Assembly: GCA_963840075.1 (NCBI GenBank)
Contig: CAWIXS010000031.1
Span: forward strand, 1 to 64,000
Direction: 5' to 3'
DNA from: AWTP1-13 sp963840075
Lineage (GTDB): Bacteria; Pseudomonadota; Alphaproteobacteria; Rhizobiales; Hyphomicrobiaceae
Length of the DNA stretch: 64,000 nucleotides
Under the pieces are notes generated by a model. It searched no databases. It was not told the DNA's origin and saw only the letters and a program-made list of their open reading frames with translations. This document shows positions 17,195-25,841 of the stretch, one piece after another. Every line of letters begins with the position of its first letter. Within the stretch, counting starts at the first letter, position 1. The position numbers and the translations under genes were made by a program.

Positions 17195-17689
17195 ATGTCG
17201 AGCAACGAAATCTTTACTCTGGCCCCCGATGACGCAGCCGCGCGCGCCGCGGCGGACGCTCTGTTCGCGTCGGTTCACGCCGGGCTCGCCGCCATGCTGC
17301 CGCCCACGGCCGACGTCCGCCACATCGGGGCTACCGCTGTTGCAGGCTGCATCACGAAAGGCGACCTGGACATCGTCGTCCGCGTCCAGCAGGACGATTT
17401 CCCGGCTGCCGAAGCGACCCTTGCCGGCAGGCTCCAGCGCAATCTCGGCTCCCACCGGTCGGCGAGCTTCGCGGCCTTCGAGGACAGCGCCACGACTCCA
17501 CATCTGGGCATCCAGCTGGTCGCCGTCGGCAGCGAATGCGACGACTTCCACCTCTTCACCGAGGCGCTGCGCGCCGATCCGCGGCTGGTTGAGGAGTACA
17601 ACCGCCTCAAGCGGGAATGGCACGGCAGGCCGATGGACGACTATCGCCAGGCCAAGGGCGCATTGATCTCGCACGTCCTCGTCGCCTAG
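17195..17689 (+). CDS. GrpB family (UPF0157) nucleotidyltransferase-like protein
   Basis: A 164-residue GrpB/CoaE-C-terminal-like protein of the nucleotidyltransferase fold. The motif HIGATAVAGCITKGDLDIVV carries the family's His/Gly and Asp-x-Asp residues, with FHLFTEALRADP and YNRLKREW later. The family is sometimes fused to dephospho-CoA kinase; its substrate is uncertain. ATG 17195 is preferred; GTG 17186 is in frame three codons upstream. Confidence 0.85.
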   Translation: MSSNEIFTLAPDDAAARAAADALFASVHAGLAAMLPPTADVRHIGATAVAGCITKGDLDIVVRVQQDDFPAAEATLAGRLQRNLGSHRSASFAAFEDSATTPHLGIQLVAVGSECDDFHLFTEALRADPRLVEEYNRLKREWHGRPMDDYRQAKGALISHVLVA

Positions 17690-17782
17690 CCTCCCTCACC
17701 GGGTCATCCCACATCGCTCCCGCCCAGCGTGCACAGGATCGTGAACCGCGCCCGCTTGACTTCGGCCGGTGCGCAACGATAC

Positions 17783-17798
17783 TTAACCACATGGTTGA
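17783..17798. promoter_or_regulatory. Operator overlapping the ArsR start codon
   Basis: TTAACCA-CA-TGGTTGA is an inverted repeat with one mismatch that includes ATG 17791. I recall similar TTAACCA/TGGTTAA palindromes at the start of other ArsR-SRPBCC pairs, which would allow tight autorepression. Regulation is inferred. Confidence 0.55.
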
Positions 17799-18210
17799 GT
17801 TTCAAAGCGCCCAGCTCGATCTGGCCTTCGCGGCGCTCGCCGACCCGACCCGGCGCGCCATCGTCGATCGCCTGGCGGATGAGCCGGAACTTTCGGTGAC
17901 CGAGATCGCCGGGCGTTTCCCGGTCTCCTTGCCGGCCGTCATGAAGCACCTCGACGTGCTGGCGCGTGCAAGCCTGGTAGAGCGCCACAAGACGGGGCGC
18001 GTCGTGCGCTGCCGCCTGGCGCCCGCGCCGATGGAGGCCGCCGTGCACTGGCTGTCTCGTTACGAGCGGTTCTGGACCGAGCAGCTCGATCGTCTTGCCG
18101 CCTACGTGGAGGAGGAAGCATGCTCACCAAGCCAAGCCTCACCCTCGAGCGCCGCATCAAAGCGCCGCCCGCGCAAGTCTTCCAAGCGTGGACAGACCCG
18201 AAAAAACTAG
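17791..18210 (+). CDS. ArsR/SmtB family transcriptional regulator
   Basis: A winged-helix repressor of the type paired with SRPBCC proteins. It has LAFAALADPTRRAIVDRLAD, then VTEIAGRFPVSLPAVMKHLD (recognition helix) and LVERHKTGRVVRCRL (wing). No metal-binding Cys cluster is seen. The conserved protein ends near residue 112; a further 28 Ser/Arg/Lys-rich residues overlap the next gene by 91 bp, longer than usual. First gene of an eight-gene cluster. Confidence 0.92.
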   Translation: MVEFQSAQLDLAFAALADPTRRAIVDRLADEPELSVTEIAGRFPVSLPAVMKHLDVLARASLVERHKTGRVVRCRLAPAPMEAAVHWLSRYERFWTEQLDRLAAYVEEEACSPSQASPSSAASKRRPRKSSKRGQTRKN

Positions 18211-18554
18211 TCCACTGGTTCGGCCCGACCGAGACGGTGCAGGCGAGCGTGCGCGCCGAGCTCGACGTGCGCGCCGGTGGCCGCTTCAAGGTCTCGTTCG
18301 AGACCGTGGACGGCGAGCGGCACGAAGTCGGCGGCGTCTATCGCGAGGTGATCCGAGACAGCCGGCTGGTCTTCACCTGGGCCTGGCACTCGACGCCCGA
18401 GCGCGACTCGCTCGTCACCGTCACGCTCGCCAAGGACGGCAGCGGCACCCTGCTCACCCTGCATCATGAGCGGTTCTTCGACGAGAAGGCGCGTGACGGC
18501 CACTCGCGCGGCTGGACCGGCACGCTCGAGAAGCTCGAGCACCTCTTCGCCTGA
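18120..18554 (+). CDS. SRPBCC (AHSA1-like) domain protein
   Basis: A 144-residue START-like small-molecule-binding protein. ERRIKAPPAQVFQAWTDPKKLVHWFGP is the family's opening (only part quoted as contiguous: RIKAPPAQVFQAW), and GWTGTLEKLEHLF its closing helix. It is translationally coupled to the ArsR gene ahead. Such pairs are widespread but the ligand is unknown. Confidence 0.92.
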   Translation: MLTKPSLTLERRIKAPPAQVFQAWTDPKKLVHWFGPTETVQASVRAELDVRAGGRFKVSFETVDGERHEVGGVYREVIRDSRLVFTWAWHSTPERDSLVTVTLAKDGSGTLLTLHHERFFDEKARDGHSRGWTGTLEKLEHLFA

Positions 18555-18555
18555 A

Positions 18556-18655
18556 GGGGGTCAGACCCCTCGCAGGGAAGAGGGGGTCAGACCCTCGCTT
18601 CGCCGTTGGAGCTTTGGAAGTCGTTGGAGGCGAGGGGTCTGGCCCCCGCCCCACA
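18556..18655. repeat. Cluster of GGGGTCAGACCC-type repeats
   Basis: Three copies of a (G)GGGTCAGACCC(CTCGC) unit, the last inverted as GCGAGGGGTCTGGCCCC, fill the gap between the SRPBCC and VOC genes. The same unit recurs at 21018-21080, 22110-22135, 39195-39215, 40996-41020 and 55384-55410. Confidence 0.7.
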
Positions 18656-18669
18656 AGAGGAGAGACGAC

Positions 18670-19197
18670 ATGGCCCAAACCGCAACTGCGCGCCGCCCGC
18701 AGGGCAAGTCCAGCAAGCGGAAGCCGCCCCCGGCGGCGTTGCCGCCCGACAAGGACGCCGTCCTGCGCGACTGCTCGGGCATGGAGCCGCAGCCCTGGTC
18801 GCACGGCCAGTTCCACTGGAACGAGCTCAGGACACGCGATGCGCAGCGCGCGATGCAATTCTACGCCGACACCATCGGCTGGCGCTTCGAGGCCGCGGCG
18901 ACGCCGGATGGCCATACCTACTGGGTCGCCATGTTGGACGGCCGGCCGGTGGCGGGCCTTTTTCAGCTTATCGATGCCATGTTCGACGACGTGCCCGAAA
19001 GCTGGATGTCGTTTCTCGCCGTCGACGACGTGGATGCGCGCGTCGCCGGGGCGCTCGAGGCCGGCGCCAAGCTCGCGATGCCGATCTTCGACGTGCCGCA
19101 TGTGGGCCGCATCGCCATGCTGCTGGAGCCGAGCGGCGCCGGCGTCGGCTGGATCACGCCGGCGGGTCCAATGACGAAAGGAGGAGGGCTCGGATGA
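18670..19197 (+). CDS. VOC (glyoxalase/dioxygenase-fold) protein
   Basis: A 175-residue protein. After a basic, low-complexity N-terminus of about 45 residues there is one VOC module, WNELRTRDAQRAMQFYADTI through GRIAMLLEPSGAGVGWI. Metal-binding residues cannot be assigned with certainty. ATG 18670 follows GAGGAGAG. Its TGA overlaps the ATG of the following GST gene. Confidence 0.88.
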   Translation: MAQTATARRPQGKSSKRKPPPAALPPDKDAVLRDCSGMEPQPWSHGQFHWNELRTRDAQRAMQFYADTIGWRFEAAATPDGHTYWVAMLDGRPVAGLFQLIDAMFDDVPESWMSFLAVDDVDARVAGALEAGAKLAMPIFDVPHVGRIAMLLEPSGAGVGWITPAGPMTKGGGLG

Positions 19198-19838
19198 TCA
19201 CGATCTCTGCCTTCAGATGGGTTCCGGACTTCGCCCAGGGCCTCGTGCGTGATCTGCGCGCGCGCTGGGCGCTAGAGGAGGCGGGCCTTCCCTACGGCAC
19301 GCGCCTCCTCGGCCAGGGCGACCAGGACAAGCCGGGGTATCGTGCCCTGCAGCCTTTCGGCCAAGTGCCGGTCCTGGAGGAGGACGGCTTCGCCCTCTTC
19401 GAATCGGGAGCCATCGTGCTCTATGTCGGCGCGCGCAGCGAGACGCTGCTGCCGAGGGACCCGGCAGCCCGCGCCCGGGCAACGCAATGGCTGATCGCAG
19501 CGCTGAACTCGATCGAGCCCTTCGCAATGGAGGTTGTGCGGATCGACATCTTCTACACCGATCAGGAATGGGCCAGGCAGAGACGCCCGGGCGCCGTGCA
19601 GTTCGTGCAGAGGCGCCTCGCCGCCCTCTCCGAGGCGCTCGGCGACAAGCCCTTTCTCGACGGCGACCGCTTCACCGCCGGCGATCTGATGATGACGACC
19701 GTGCTCAGGATTTTGAAGCACACCCACGTTGTCAGCAGCGACGAGCGCCTCGCCGCCTACGTCGAGCGCTGCACGGCCAGGCCGGCCTTCAAGCGCGCCT
19801 TCGATGCGCAGATCGCCGACTTCAAGCTCGCCGCATGA
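19194..19838 (+). CDS. Glutathione S-transferase family protein
   Basis: A 214-residue GST. The N-terminal thioredoxin-like domain contains FGQVPVLEEDGFALFESGAI (cis-Pro and glutathione-binding Glu-Ser). The C-terminal helical domain includes LDGDRFTAGDLMMTTVL. ATG 19194 overlaps the VOC stop (ATGA), so the two are coupled. Conjugation of electrophiles would suit a stress or detoxification cluster, but this is inference. Confidence 0.9.
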   Translation: MITISAFRWVPDFAQGLVRDLRARWALEEAGLPYGTRLLGQGDQDKPGYRALQPFGQVPVLEEDGFALFESGAIVLYVGARSETLLPRDPAARARATQWLIAALNSIEPFAMEVVRIDIFYTDQEWARQRRPGAVQFVQRRLAALSEALGDKPFLDGDRFTAGDLMMTTVLRILKHTHVVSSDERLAAYVERCTARPAFKRAFDAQIADFKLAA

Positions 19839-19875
19839 ACGGCACGCCGGCCTGCCATCCATCGGAGAAAGCACC

Positions 19876-20232
19876 ATGAAGAGGTTCCTGGCGATCTACC
19901 TGGGGTCACCAAGCTCGCCCGCGATCACGCAGTGGGATGCGACGACCGAGGCCGAGCGCAAGGAGCGCCAGCGCTCGGGCGTCGAGGCCTGGATGCGATG
20001 GAGGAAGGAGCACGAGGCGGCCATCGTCGACGCCGGTGCGCCGCTGGGCAGGACCAAGCGCGTCGATCGAAGCGGGGTGTCGGACATCAGGAACCTGATG
20101 ACGGGCTACGTCGTCATCGAAGCCGAGTCGCACGAGGACGCGGCGCGCATGTTCGCAAACCATCCGCATTTCTCGATCTTCCCGGGCGAGTCCGTGGAGA
20201 TCATGGAATGCCTGCCCCTGCCGAAGATGTGA
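19876..20232 (+). CDS. YciI-like (YCII) domain protein
   Basis: A 118-residue ferredoxin-fold protein. It begins MKRFLAIYLGSP and carries a YCII-type end, IRNLMTGYVVIEAESHEDAA then MFANHPHFSIFPGESVEIME. The His pair near NHPHF fits the family's putative active site. Role unknown. ATG 19876 lies 37 bp after the GST stop, behind GGAGAAAG. Confidence 0.85.
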   Translation: MKRFLAIYLGSPSSPAITQWDATTEAERKERQRSGVEAWMRWRKEHEAAIVDAGAPLGRTKRVDRSGVSDIRNLMTGYVVIEAESHEDAARMFANHPHFSIFPGESVEIMECLPLPKM

Positions 20233-20309
20233 GTGCACGGAAGCGCCGATCGCGAATCCGTCGGGCGCCGATGCCCGCGAAGCAAAGGCTGGAGCCGAGG
20301 AGACATCGC

Positions 20310-21050
20310 ATGACCAAAGACAAGCCGCCACTGCCCAGGATCGTACCGCAGGCCGAATGGCAGGTCGCGCGCGACCAGCTGCTCGCCAAGGAAAAGGAGC
20401 TGACCCGGGCGCTCGATGCCTTGGCCGCCGAGCGGCGCCGGCTACCGATGGTGCGGATCGACAAGGCTTATGCCTTCGACGGCCCGGAGGGCAAGGTGAG
20501 CCTCCTCGACCTGTTCCAGCGCCGCCGCCAGCTCCTCCTCTACCACTTCATGTTCGGGCCAACTCGGGAGGCGGGCTGCGTCGGCTGCTCGTGTGTCGTC
20601 GACCAGATCGGGCACCTCGCACACCTCAATGCACGCGACGCCTCGTTCGCCCTCGTCGCGCGGGCACCGATCGCGAGGATCGAGGCCTACCGCCGGCGCA
20701 TGGGCTGGACCATTCCGTGGGTCTCCTCCTTCGAGACCGACTTCAACCCCGACTTCGGCGTCGGCCCCGAGACACCTCAGCCGGAGAAGGACCAGGACGG
20801 CGAGATGTTCGGCCTCAGCGTGCTCCTGCGCGACGGCGACGACATCCACCGCACCTACTTCACAAACCGGCGCGGCGTGGAGCATCTCGGCAGCGTGTGG
20901 ACCTTCCTCGATCTGACGCCCTTCGGAAGACAGGAGACCTGGGAGAGCTCACCGCAAGGGTGGCCGCAAAGCGCACCCTACCAGTGGTGGCGGCGCCACG
21001 ACGAGTACGAGACCACGGGGTCAGACCCCTCGCCTCCGCGCCCGACCTGA
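20310..21050 (+). CDS. DUF899 thioredoxin-like protein
   Basis: A 246-residue DUF899 protein. Family landmarks are LLYHFMFGP, GCVGCSCVVDQIGHLAHLNARD (only partly redox-like: Cys-x-x-Cys-x-Cys), YRRRMGWTIPWVSSF and the C-terminal PYQWWRRHDEY. The fold is thioredoxin-like and the activity unknown. The C-terminal dozen residues (TGSDPSPPRPT) are encoded by one of the GGGGTCAGACCC repeats, so the repeat has invaded the end of the gene. Confidence 0.9.
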   Translation: MTKDKPPLPRIVPQAEWQVARDQLLAKEKELTRALDALAAERRRLPMVRIDKAYAFDGPEGKVSLLDLFQRRRQLLLYHFMFGPTREAGCVGCSCVVDQIGHLAHLNARDASFALVARAPIARIEAYRRRMGWTIPWVSSFETDFNPDFGVGPETPQPEKDQDGEMFGLSVLLRDGDDIHRTYFTNRRGVEHLGSVWTFLDLTPFGRQETWESSPQGWPQSAPYQWWRRHDEYETTGSDPSPPRPT

Positions 21051-21085
21051 AAGATGGACCTATCGCGAGGGGTCTGACCCCCGCT
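21018..21085. repeat. GGGGTCAGACCCC repeats at DUF899 3' end
   Basis: A direct copy (GGGGTCAGACCCCTCGC) inside the last codons and an inverted copy (GCGAGGGGTCTGACCCC, about 21062-21080) flank the DUF899 stop codon. Together they can form a long hairpin that may act as a terminator. Confidence 0.6.
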
Positions 21086-21133
21086 TACCCGCCGCTCAGC
21101 GTGCAGCGTTTCAACCCGTCGAAAGAGAAGATC

Positions 21134-21634
21134 ATGGCGATCAGCATACAGAAGCTCACGCCCTGCCTGTGGTTCGACACCGAGGCCGAGGACGCGGCGC
21201 GGTTCTACGTGTCGATCTTCAAGGACTCCAAGATTCGAAGCGTCAACCGGTACGCAAAGGGCGGCCAGGAGGTCCACGGCAAGCCCGCGGGGTCAGTCAT
21301 GGCGGTCGAGTTCGAGATCGAGGGGCAGAAGTTCGTGGACCTCAACGGCGGCCCGCAGTTCAAGTTCAGCGAGGCGATCTCCTTCCAGATCCATTGCGGG
21401 TCCCAGGAGGAGGTCGACTACTACTGGAGCCGGCTCACCGAGGGCGGCAACGAGGTGGCCTGCGGCTGGCTCAAGGACAAGTTCGGCCTCTCGTGGCAGG
21501 TGGTCCCGACCCAGCTGTTCGAGATGCTGTCGGACAAGGACCCGGCCAAGACGGAGCGCGTCACCAAGGCCTTCATGCAGATGAAAAAGTTCGACATCGA
21601 GAAGCTGCGGCAGGCGTTCGAGGGACGCGAATGA
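21134..21634 (+). CDS. PhnB-like VOC protein
   Basis: A 166-residue single-domain VOC protein of the PhnB type, often annotated as 3-demethylubiquinone methyltransferase-like without proof. It has LTPCLWFDTEAEDAARFYVS, FVDLNGGPQFKFSEAISFQI and CGWLKDKFGLSWQVVP. ATG 21134 follows GAAAGAGAAG. It is part of the ArsR-headed cluster. Confidence 0.9.
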   Translation: MAISIQKLTPCLWFDTEAEDAARFYVSIFKDSKIRSVNRYAKGGQEVHGKPAGSVMAVEFEIEGQKFVDLNGGPQFKFSEAISFQIHCGSQEEVDYYWSRLTEGGNEVACGWLKDKFGLSWQVVPTQLFEMLSDKDPAKTERVTKAFMQMKKFDIEKLRQAFEGRE

Positions 21635-21745
21635 CCCCGCAGGAGCGCTCCATGCGGGCGCGGCGCTGAATTCGACGAGGCCCATTCGCCCTCTGCCTCA
21701 TCGCTCTGATCCCGGGTGAGGCGCACCACGCAAAGGAGTGCACGC

Positions 21746-22108
21746 ATGCCCCGGTACGTCGATGGGTTCGTGATCCCCGTCCCGAGGAAGAACCTCGATG
21801 CCTACCGCCGCATGGCGCAGAAGGCGGGCAAGATCTGGCGCGAGCACGGCGCGCTCGAGGTGCGCGAATGCGTGGCCGAGGACGTGAAGGTGGGCAAGCT
21901 CACGTCGTTCCCGCGCAGCGTGAAGCGCAAGCCGGACGAGACCGTCATCTTCTCCTGGATCGTCTTCAAGTCGCGCGCCGACCGCGACCGCGTCAACGCC
22001 AAGGTGATGCAGGACCCGCGCATCGCCAAGATGATGGGCCCGAAGGACTGCCCCTTCGACGCCAAGCGCATGATCTACGGCGGCTTCGACGTGCTGGTCG
22101 AGGTGTAG
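21746..22108 (+). CDS. DUF1428 family protein
   Basis: A 120-residue DUF1428 (YbaA-like) protein. MPRYVDGFVIPVPRKNLDAY begins it and DAKRMIYGGFDVLVEV ends it, with the usual WREHGALEVRECVAED between. Dimeric alpha-beta barrel fold; function unknown. ATG 21746 follows AAAGGAG. Last gene of the cluster, ended by a palindromic GTCAGACC repeat at 22110-22135. Confidence 0.92.
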   Translation: MPRYVDGFVIPVPRKNLDAYRRMAQKAGKIWREHGALEVRECVAEDVKVGKLTSFPRSVKRKPDETVIFSWIVFKSRADRDRVNAKVMQDPRIAKMMGPKDCPFDAKRMIYGGFDVLVEV

Positions 22109-22135
22109 GCGTCAGACCCTCCGGTCTGACACCGC

Positions 22136-23087
22136 TCAGCGCGTCGGGACGGGCTTCTCCCCGCGGTAGTCGTAGAAGCCGCGCTGCGTCTTGCGCCCGA
22201 GCCAGCCGGCCTCGACGTACTTCACGAGCAGCGGGCAGGGCCGGTACTTGGAATCCGCCAGCCCTTCGTAGAGCACCTGCATGACCGAGAGGCAGGTGTC
22301 GAGCCCGATGAAGTCGGCAAGCTCCAGCGGCCCCATCGGATGGTTGGCCCCGAGCCGCATGGCCTTGTCGATGGACTCCACCGTGCCCACGCCTTCATAG
22401 AGGGTGTAGACCGCCTCGTTGATCATCGGCAGCAGGATGCGGTTGACGATGAAGGCCGGGAAGTCCTCCGACACCGCGGTGACCTTGCCGAGGCTCTCGA
22501 CGAATACGCGCGAGGCCCTGAAGGTCTCCTCCTCCGTCGCGATCCCGCGAATCAGCTCGACCAGCTGCATCATCGGCACCGGATTCATGAAATGCATGCC
22601 GATGAAACGCTCGGGCCGGTCCGTCGCCGAGGCGAGCCGTGTGATGGAGATGGAGGAGGTGTTGCTCGCCAGGATGGTGTCCGGCTTGAGCTTCGGACAC
22701 AGATCGATGAAGATCTTGCGCTTGACGGACTCGTCCTCCGTGGCCGCCTCGATGACGAGGTCTCTTCTCGCCGATCGCGCCGAAGTCGGGTGCATAGCGG
22801 ATGCGCTTCAGCGCCGCCTGCATCTCGTTCTCGGTGATCAGCGCGCGCGAGACCTGACGCGCCATGTTGCGCTCGATGGTCGCCCGCGCCTTGTCGACGA
22901 TCTCCTTCTTGAGATCGTTGAGCGCCACGTCGTAGCCGGCGATGGCGGCGACATGCGCGATGCCGTTGCCCATCTGGCCGGCGCCGATGATGCCCACCGT
23001 CTTGATGGTCTTGACGCCCGGTTCCTGGCCCCTGCGCGGGCGCTCACCCGGATCGCCACCTTTCTTGATGCTGAGGTTTGCGTCCAT
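22136..23087 (-). pseudogene. 3-hydroxyacyl-CoA (3-hydroxybutyryl-CoA) dehydrogenase, one frameshift
   Basis: NAD-dependent oxidation of 3-hydroxyacyl-CoA in fatty-acid or PHB metabolism. The Rossmann motif VGIIGAGQMGNGIAHVAAIA comes first. After a single extra base near 22765 the protein continues as LVIEAATEDE, IGMHFMNPVPMMQLVE (catalytic His) and NHPMGPLELADFIGLDT. All family parts are present across the two frames. The shift may be a sequence error. It follows etfA in the same direction, fitting an electron-transfer role in acyl-CoA oxidation. Confidence 0.85.
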
Positions 23088-23134
23088 GCCGGCCTGCTCC
23101 TTCGACGACCGCGACCGTTCCTGATTTCCCGGTG

Positions 23135-24080
23135 TCACTTGCCCACCTTCTCCAACTCCGCCTTCAGCTCCGGCAGCACCTGGAACAGGTCCGCCACCAG
23201 GCCGAAGTCGGCCACCTGGAAGATCGGCGCCTCGCCGTCCTTGTTGATGGCAACGATCACCTTGCTGTCCTTCATGCCGGCGAGGTGCTGGATGGCACCC
23301 GAGATGCCGACAGCGATGTAAAGCTCGGGCGCGACCACCTTGCCGGTCTGGCCCACCTGGTAGTCGTTGGGCATGTAGCCCGCGTCGACGGCGGCACGGC
23401 TGGCACCCACCGCGGCACCCAGCTTGTCGGCCACCGGCTCGATGTAGGTCTTGAAGTTCTCGCCCGACTGCAGGCCGCGGCCGCCGGAGATGATGACCTT
23501 GGCGGACGGTCAGCTCGGGGCGATCGGACTTCTGCACCTCTGCCTTCTCGAAGGTCGAGAGGCCGACGGGGGGCGGTACCTCTACGGCCTCGATCGGAGC
23601 CGAGCCGCTGTCGGCGACCGCCGGGAAGGCCGTGGTGCGGATCGTGAGCACCTTCTTGGGGTCGCTGCTCTGCACGGTCTGGATGGCGTTACCGGCGTAT
23701 ATCGGGCGCTCGAACGTGTCGGGCGACACGACCTTGATCACGTCGGACACCTGCATGACATCGAGCAGGGCGGCCACGCGTGGCATGACGTTCTTGCCCG
23801 ACGCCGTGGCCGCCGCCGCCGCCACGTCGTAGCCGGGCATCAGGCCGACGATCAGCGCCGCCACCTCCTCGGCGAGCTGATGGCCGAGCTGCGGGGCGTC
23901 GGCGTGGAGCACCTTGGCCACGCCGTCGAGCCTGGCGGCGGCCTCGGCGACGCGCCCTGTCCCGGCGCCGGCCACCAGGATATCGACGCTCCCGCCCAGC
24001 GCCCGCGCGGCGCTCACGGCCTTCGCCACGGCCGGCGCGAGCGCCCCATCGGCGTGCTCGGCGAGAAGTAGAACCTTCAT
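23135..24080 (-). pseudogene. etfA: Electron transfer flavoprotein alpha subunit, one frameshift
   Basis: Binds FAD and passes electrons from acyl-CoA dehydrogenases to ETF-ubiquinone oxidoreductase. The N-terminal domain reads from ATG 24080 (MKVLLLAEHADGALAPAV). One extra base near 23505, within the codons for the Lys-Val-Ile-Ile-Ser-Gly-Gly-Arg segment, moves the frame. The C-terminal FAD domain then follows: DYQVGQTGKVVAPELYIAVG, SGAIQHLAGM and IFQVADFGLVADLF. The corrected protein is complete. Its ATG overlaps the etfB stop (ATGA). Confidence 0.9.
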
Positions 24081-24832
24081 GGCAGCGCCCCCGCCTCCCT
24101 GAGCCTGGCGACCAGCTCGGCGGCATCGGCGACCTTCACGCCCGCCTTGCGGCCCGGCGGCTCGAGGGTCTTGAGCACCTTGAGACGCGGGGTGATGTCG
24201 ACGCCGTAGTCGGCGGGCTTCTTGACCTCGAGCGGCTTCTTCTTTGCCTTCATGATGTTGGGCAGCGAGGGGTAGCGCGGCTCATTGAGCCGCAGGTCGG
24301 TGGTGACTACCGCCGGCAGGCCCAGCTTGATGGTCTCGAGCCCGCCGTCGACCTCGCGCGTCACCATGGCGGCCTCACCGTCGATGACGAGCTTGGAGGC
24401 GAACGTCGCCTGGGGCCAGCCCAGCAATGCTGCCAGCATCTGGCCGGTCTGGTTGCAGTCGTCGTCGATCGCCTGCTTGCCCAGGATGATGAGCTTGGGC
24501 TTCTCCGCCTCGATCGCCCCCTTGAGCAGCTTGGCCACCGTCAGCGGCTCAATGGCAACACCGTCGGGCGTCTCGACGAGAATGCCGCGGTCGGCGCCCA
24601 TCGACAGGGCGGTGCGGACGGTCTCCTGCGAGCGCGTCGGTCCGATGGAGACGGCAACGATTTCCGTCACCTGGCCTTTCTCCTTGAGGCGGACGACCTC
24701 CTCGACGGCGATCTCGTCGAAGGGGTTCATCGACATCTTGACGTTGGCCAGCTCGACGCCCGAGCCATCGGATTTCACGCGGATCTTGACGTTGAAGTCG
24801 ACCACCCGCTTGACGGCGACGAATGCTTTCAT
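24077..24832 (-). CDS. etfB: Electron transfer flavoprotein beta subunit
   Basis: A 251-residue partner of EtfA that binds AMP. It has MKAFVAVKRVVDFNVKIRV at the start, MSMNPFDEIAVEEVVRLKE, and the beta-ETF signature VDGGLETIKLGLPAVVTTDL region. ATG 24832 has GGAGGGAATG context; an upstream start at 24865 is less likely. It leads an etfB-etfA-dehydrogenase operon on the minus strand. Confidence 0.95.
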   Translation of the reverse strand: MKAFVAVKRVVDFNVKIRVKSDGSGVELANVKMSMNPFDEIAVEEVVRLKEKGQVTEIVAVSIGPTRSQETVRTALSMGADRGILVETPDGVAIEPLTVAKLLKGAIEAEKPKLIILGKQAIDDDCNQTGQMLAALLGWPQATFASKLVIDGEAAMVTREVDGGLETIKLGLPAVVTTDLRLNEPRYPSLPNIMKAKKKPLEVKKPADYGVDITPRLKVLKTLEPPGRKAGVKVADAAELVARLREAGALP

Positions 24833-25076
24833 TCCCTCCACGGCTCCATCTGCCGCAAGCTCCACGGGTATTGCGTGGCACCGAGACCAATGCCCAAGCG
24901 CGCCGCGCCGTTTGTTTCACTCCCCGACGGCGTTTGAGGACACTGTGCTTCGCAAATGCGAAAGGACAGGCTAGGCCGACCGCAATTGGGTGTCAATTGG
25001 GCAACCCTGTGACCATTTTGGACAAGGACTAGGCAGCACGAGGCAGCACAAGGCCCTGTGGCGATGGGGCAGCAGG
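24833..25076. other. Promoter-bearing spacer upstream of etfB
   Basis: This 244-bp spacer lies between the rhomboid gene's end and etfB. A/T-richer stretches near 24970-25030 may hold the etf promoter, but no element is clear enough to call. Confidence 0.3.
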
Positions 25077-25784
25077 CTAGGGCTTCGCCGCGGTCGCCTG
25101 CAAGCCGCGATCGAACAGCGCGACGCCGCGCCGGCGCAGAAACAGAACCAGAACGGCGCCCGCGGCCATGCCGCCGATATGGGCCCACCAGGCGATCGGA
25201 GGATCCGTAGGGGCCAGGAACACCATCGCGATCTGCATGATGGCCCAGACGCCCAGGACCCAGATCGCAGCGATACGCAGCGGGATGATGCGGAAGGCCA
25301 GCACCCAGATCCGCACGCGCGGGTGCAGCATCAGATAGGCCGCGATCACGCCGGCGACAGCGCCGCTCGCGCCGATCAGCGGGGAGGCGGAGCTTGGCCA
25401 CAGCGCCGCATGCGCCAAGCCGCCGGCTACGCCGCTCAACAGGTAGAACGCGAGGAACTTGAGATGCCCCATCGCGTCCTCGACGTTGTCACCGAACACC
25501 CACAGGAACAGCATGTTGGATGCCAGGTGCAGGGTGTCGACGTGCATGAATTGATAGGTGACGAGCGTGAGCACCTCGGGCACCTGGACGGACTGGCCCG
25601 GGATCGGCGACCCTCCCCCGAAGAACTCGGCCGGAACCAGGGCAAAGCTCGCCAGCGCTGCCGGCTCGGTGTGAATCCTGGCAAGCAGGAACACGATGAC
25701 GTTGGCGGCGATGAGATTGATGGTGATCCACTGGAATGGGATCGACCGCAGGGGGTTGTCGTCAGAGACCGGAATGAAGACCAC
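25077..25784 (-). CDS. Rhomboid family intramembrane serine protease
   Basis: A 235-residue membrane protease with six hydrophobic helices. It has the Asn in HLASNMLFLWVFGDNVED, the catalytic Ser in PLIGASGAVAGV and the catalytic His in WWAHIGGMAAG. The N-terminus MVFIPVSDDNPLRSI matches proteins often found beside the PduO-type adenosyltransferase in Rhizobiales. It cleaves membrane segments; substrates unknown. Confidence 0.92.
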   Translation of the reverse strand: MVFIPVSDDNPLRSIPFQWITINLIAANVIVFLLARIHTEPAALASFALVPAEFFGGGSPIPGQSVQVPEVLTLVTYQFMHVDTLHLASNMLFLWVFGDNVEDAMGHLKFLAFYLLSGVAGGLAHAALWPSSASPLIGASGAVAGVIAAYLMLHPRVRIWVLAFRIIPLRIAAIWVLGVWAIMQIAMVFLAPTDPPIAWWAHIGGMAAGAVLVLFLRRRGVALFDRGLQATAAKP

Positions 25785-25841
25785 GAGCCAAACTCCCCCG
25801 TTGCTGGCGTCAATGCCTGGAGCGCATACGCTTCCCTGTCG

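Noticed and set aside
17719..18048. Antisense frame opposite the ArsR regulator
   Set aside because: It mirrors the ArsR gene, whose helix-turn-helix and neighbour SRPBCC are unmistakable.
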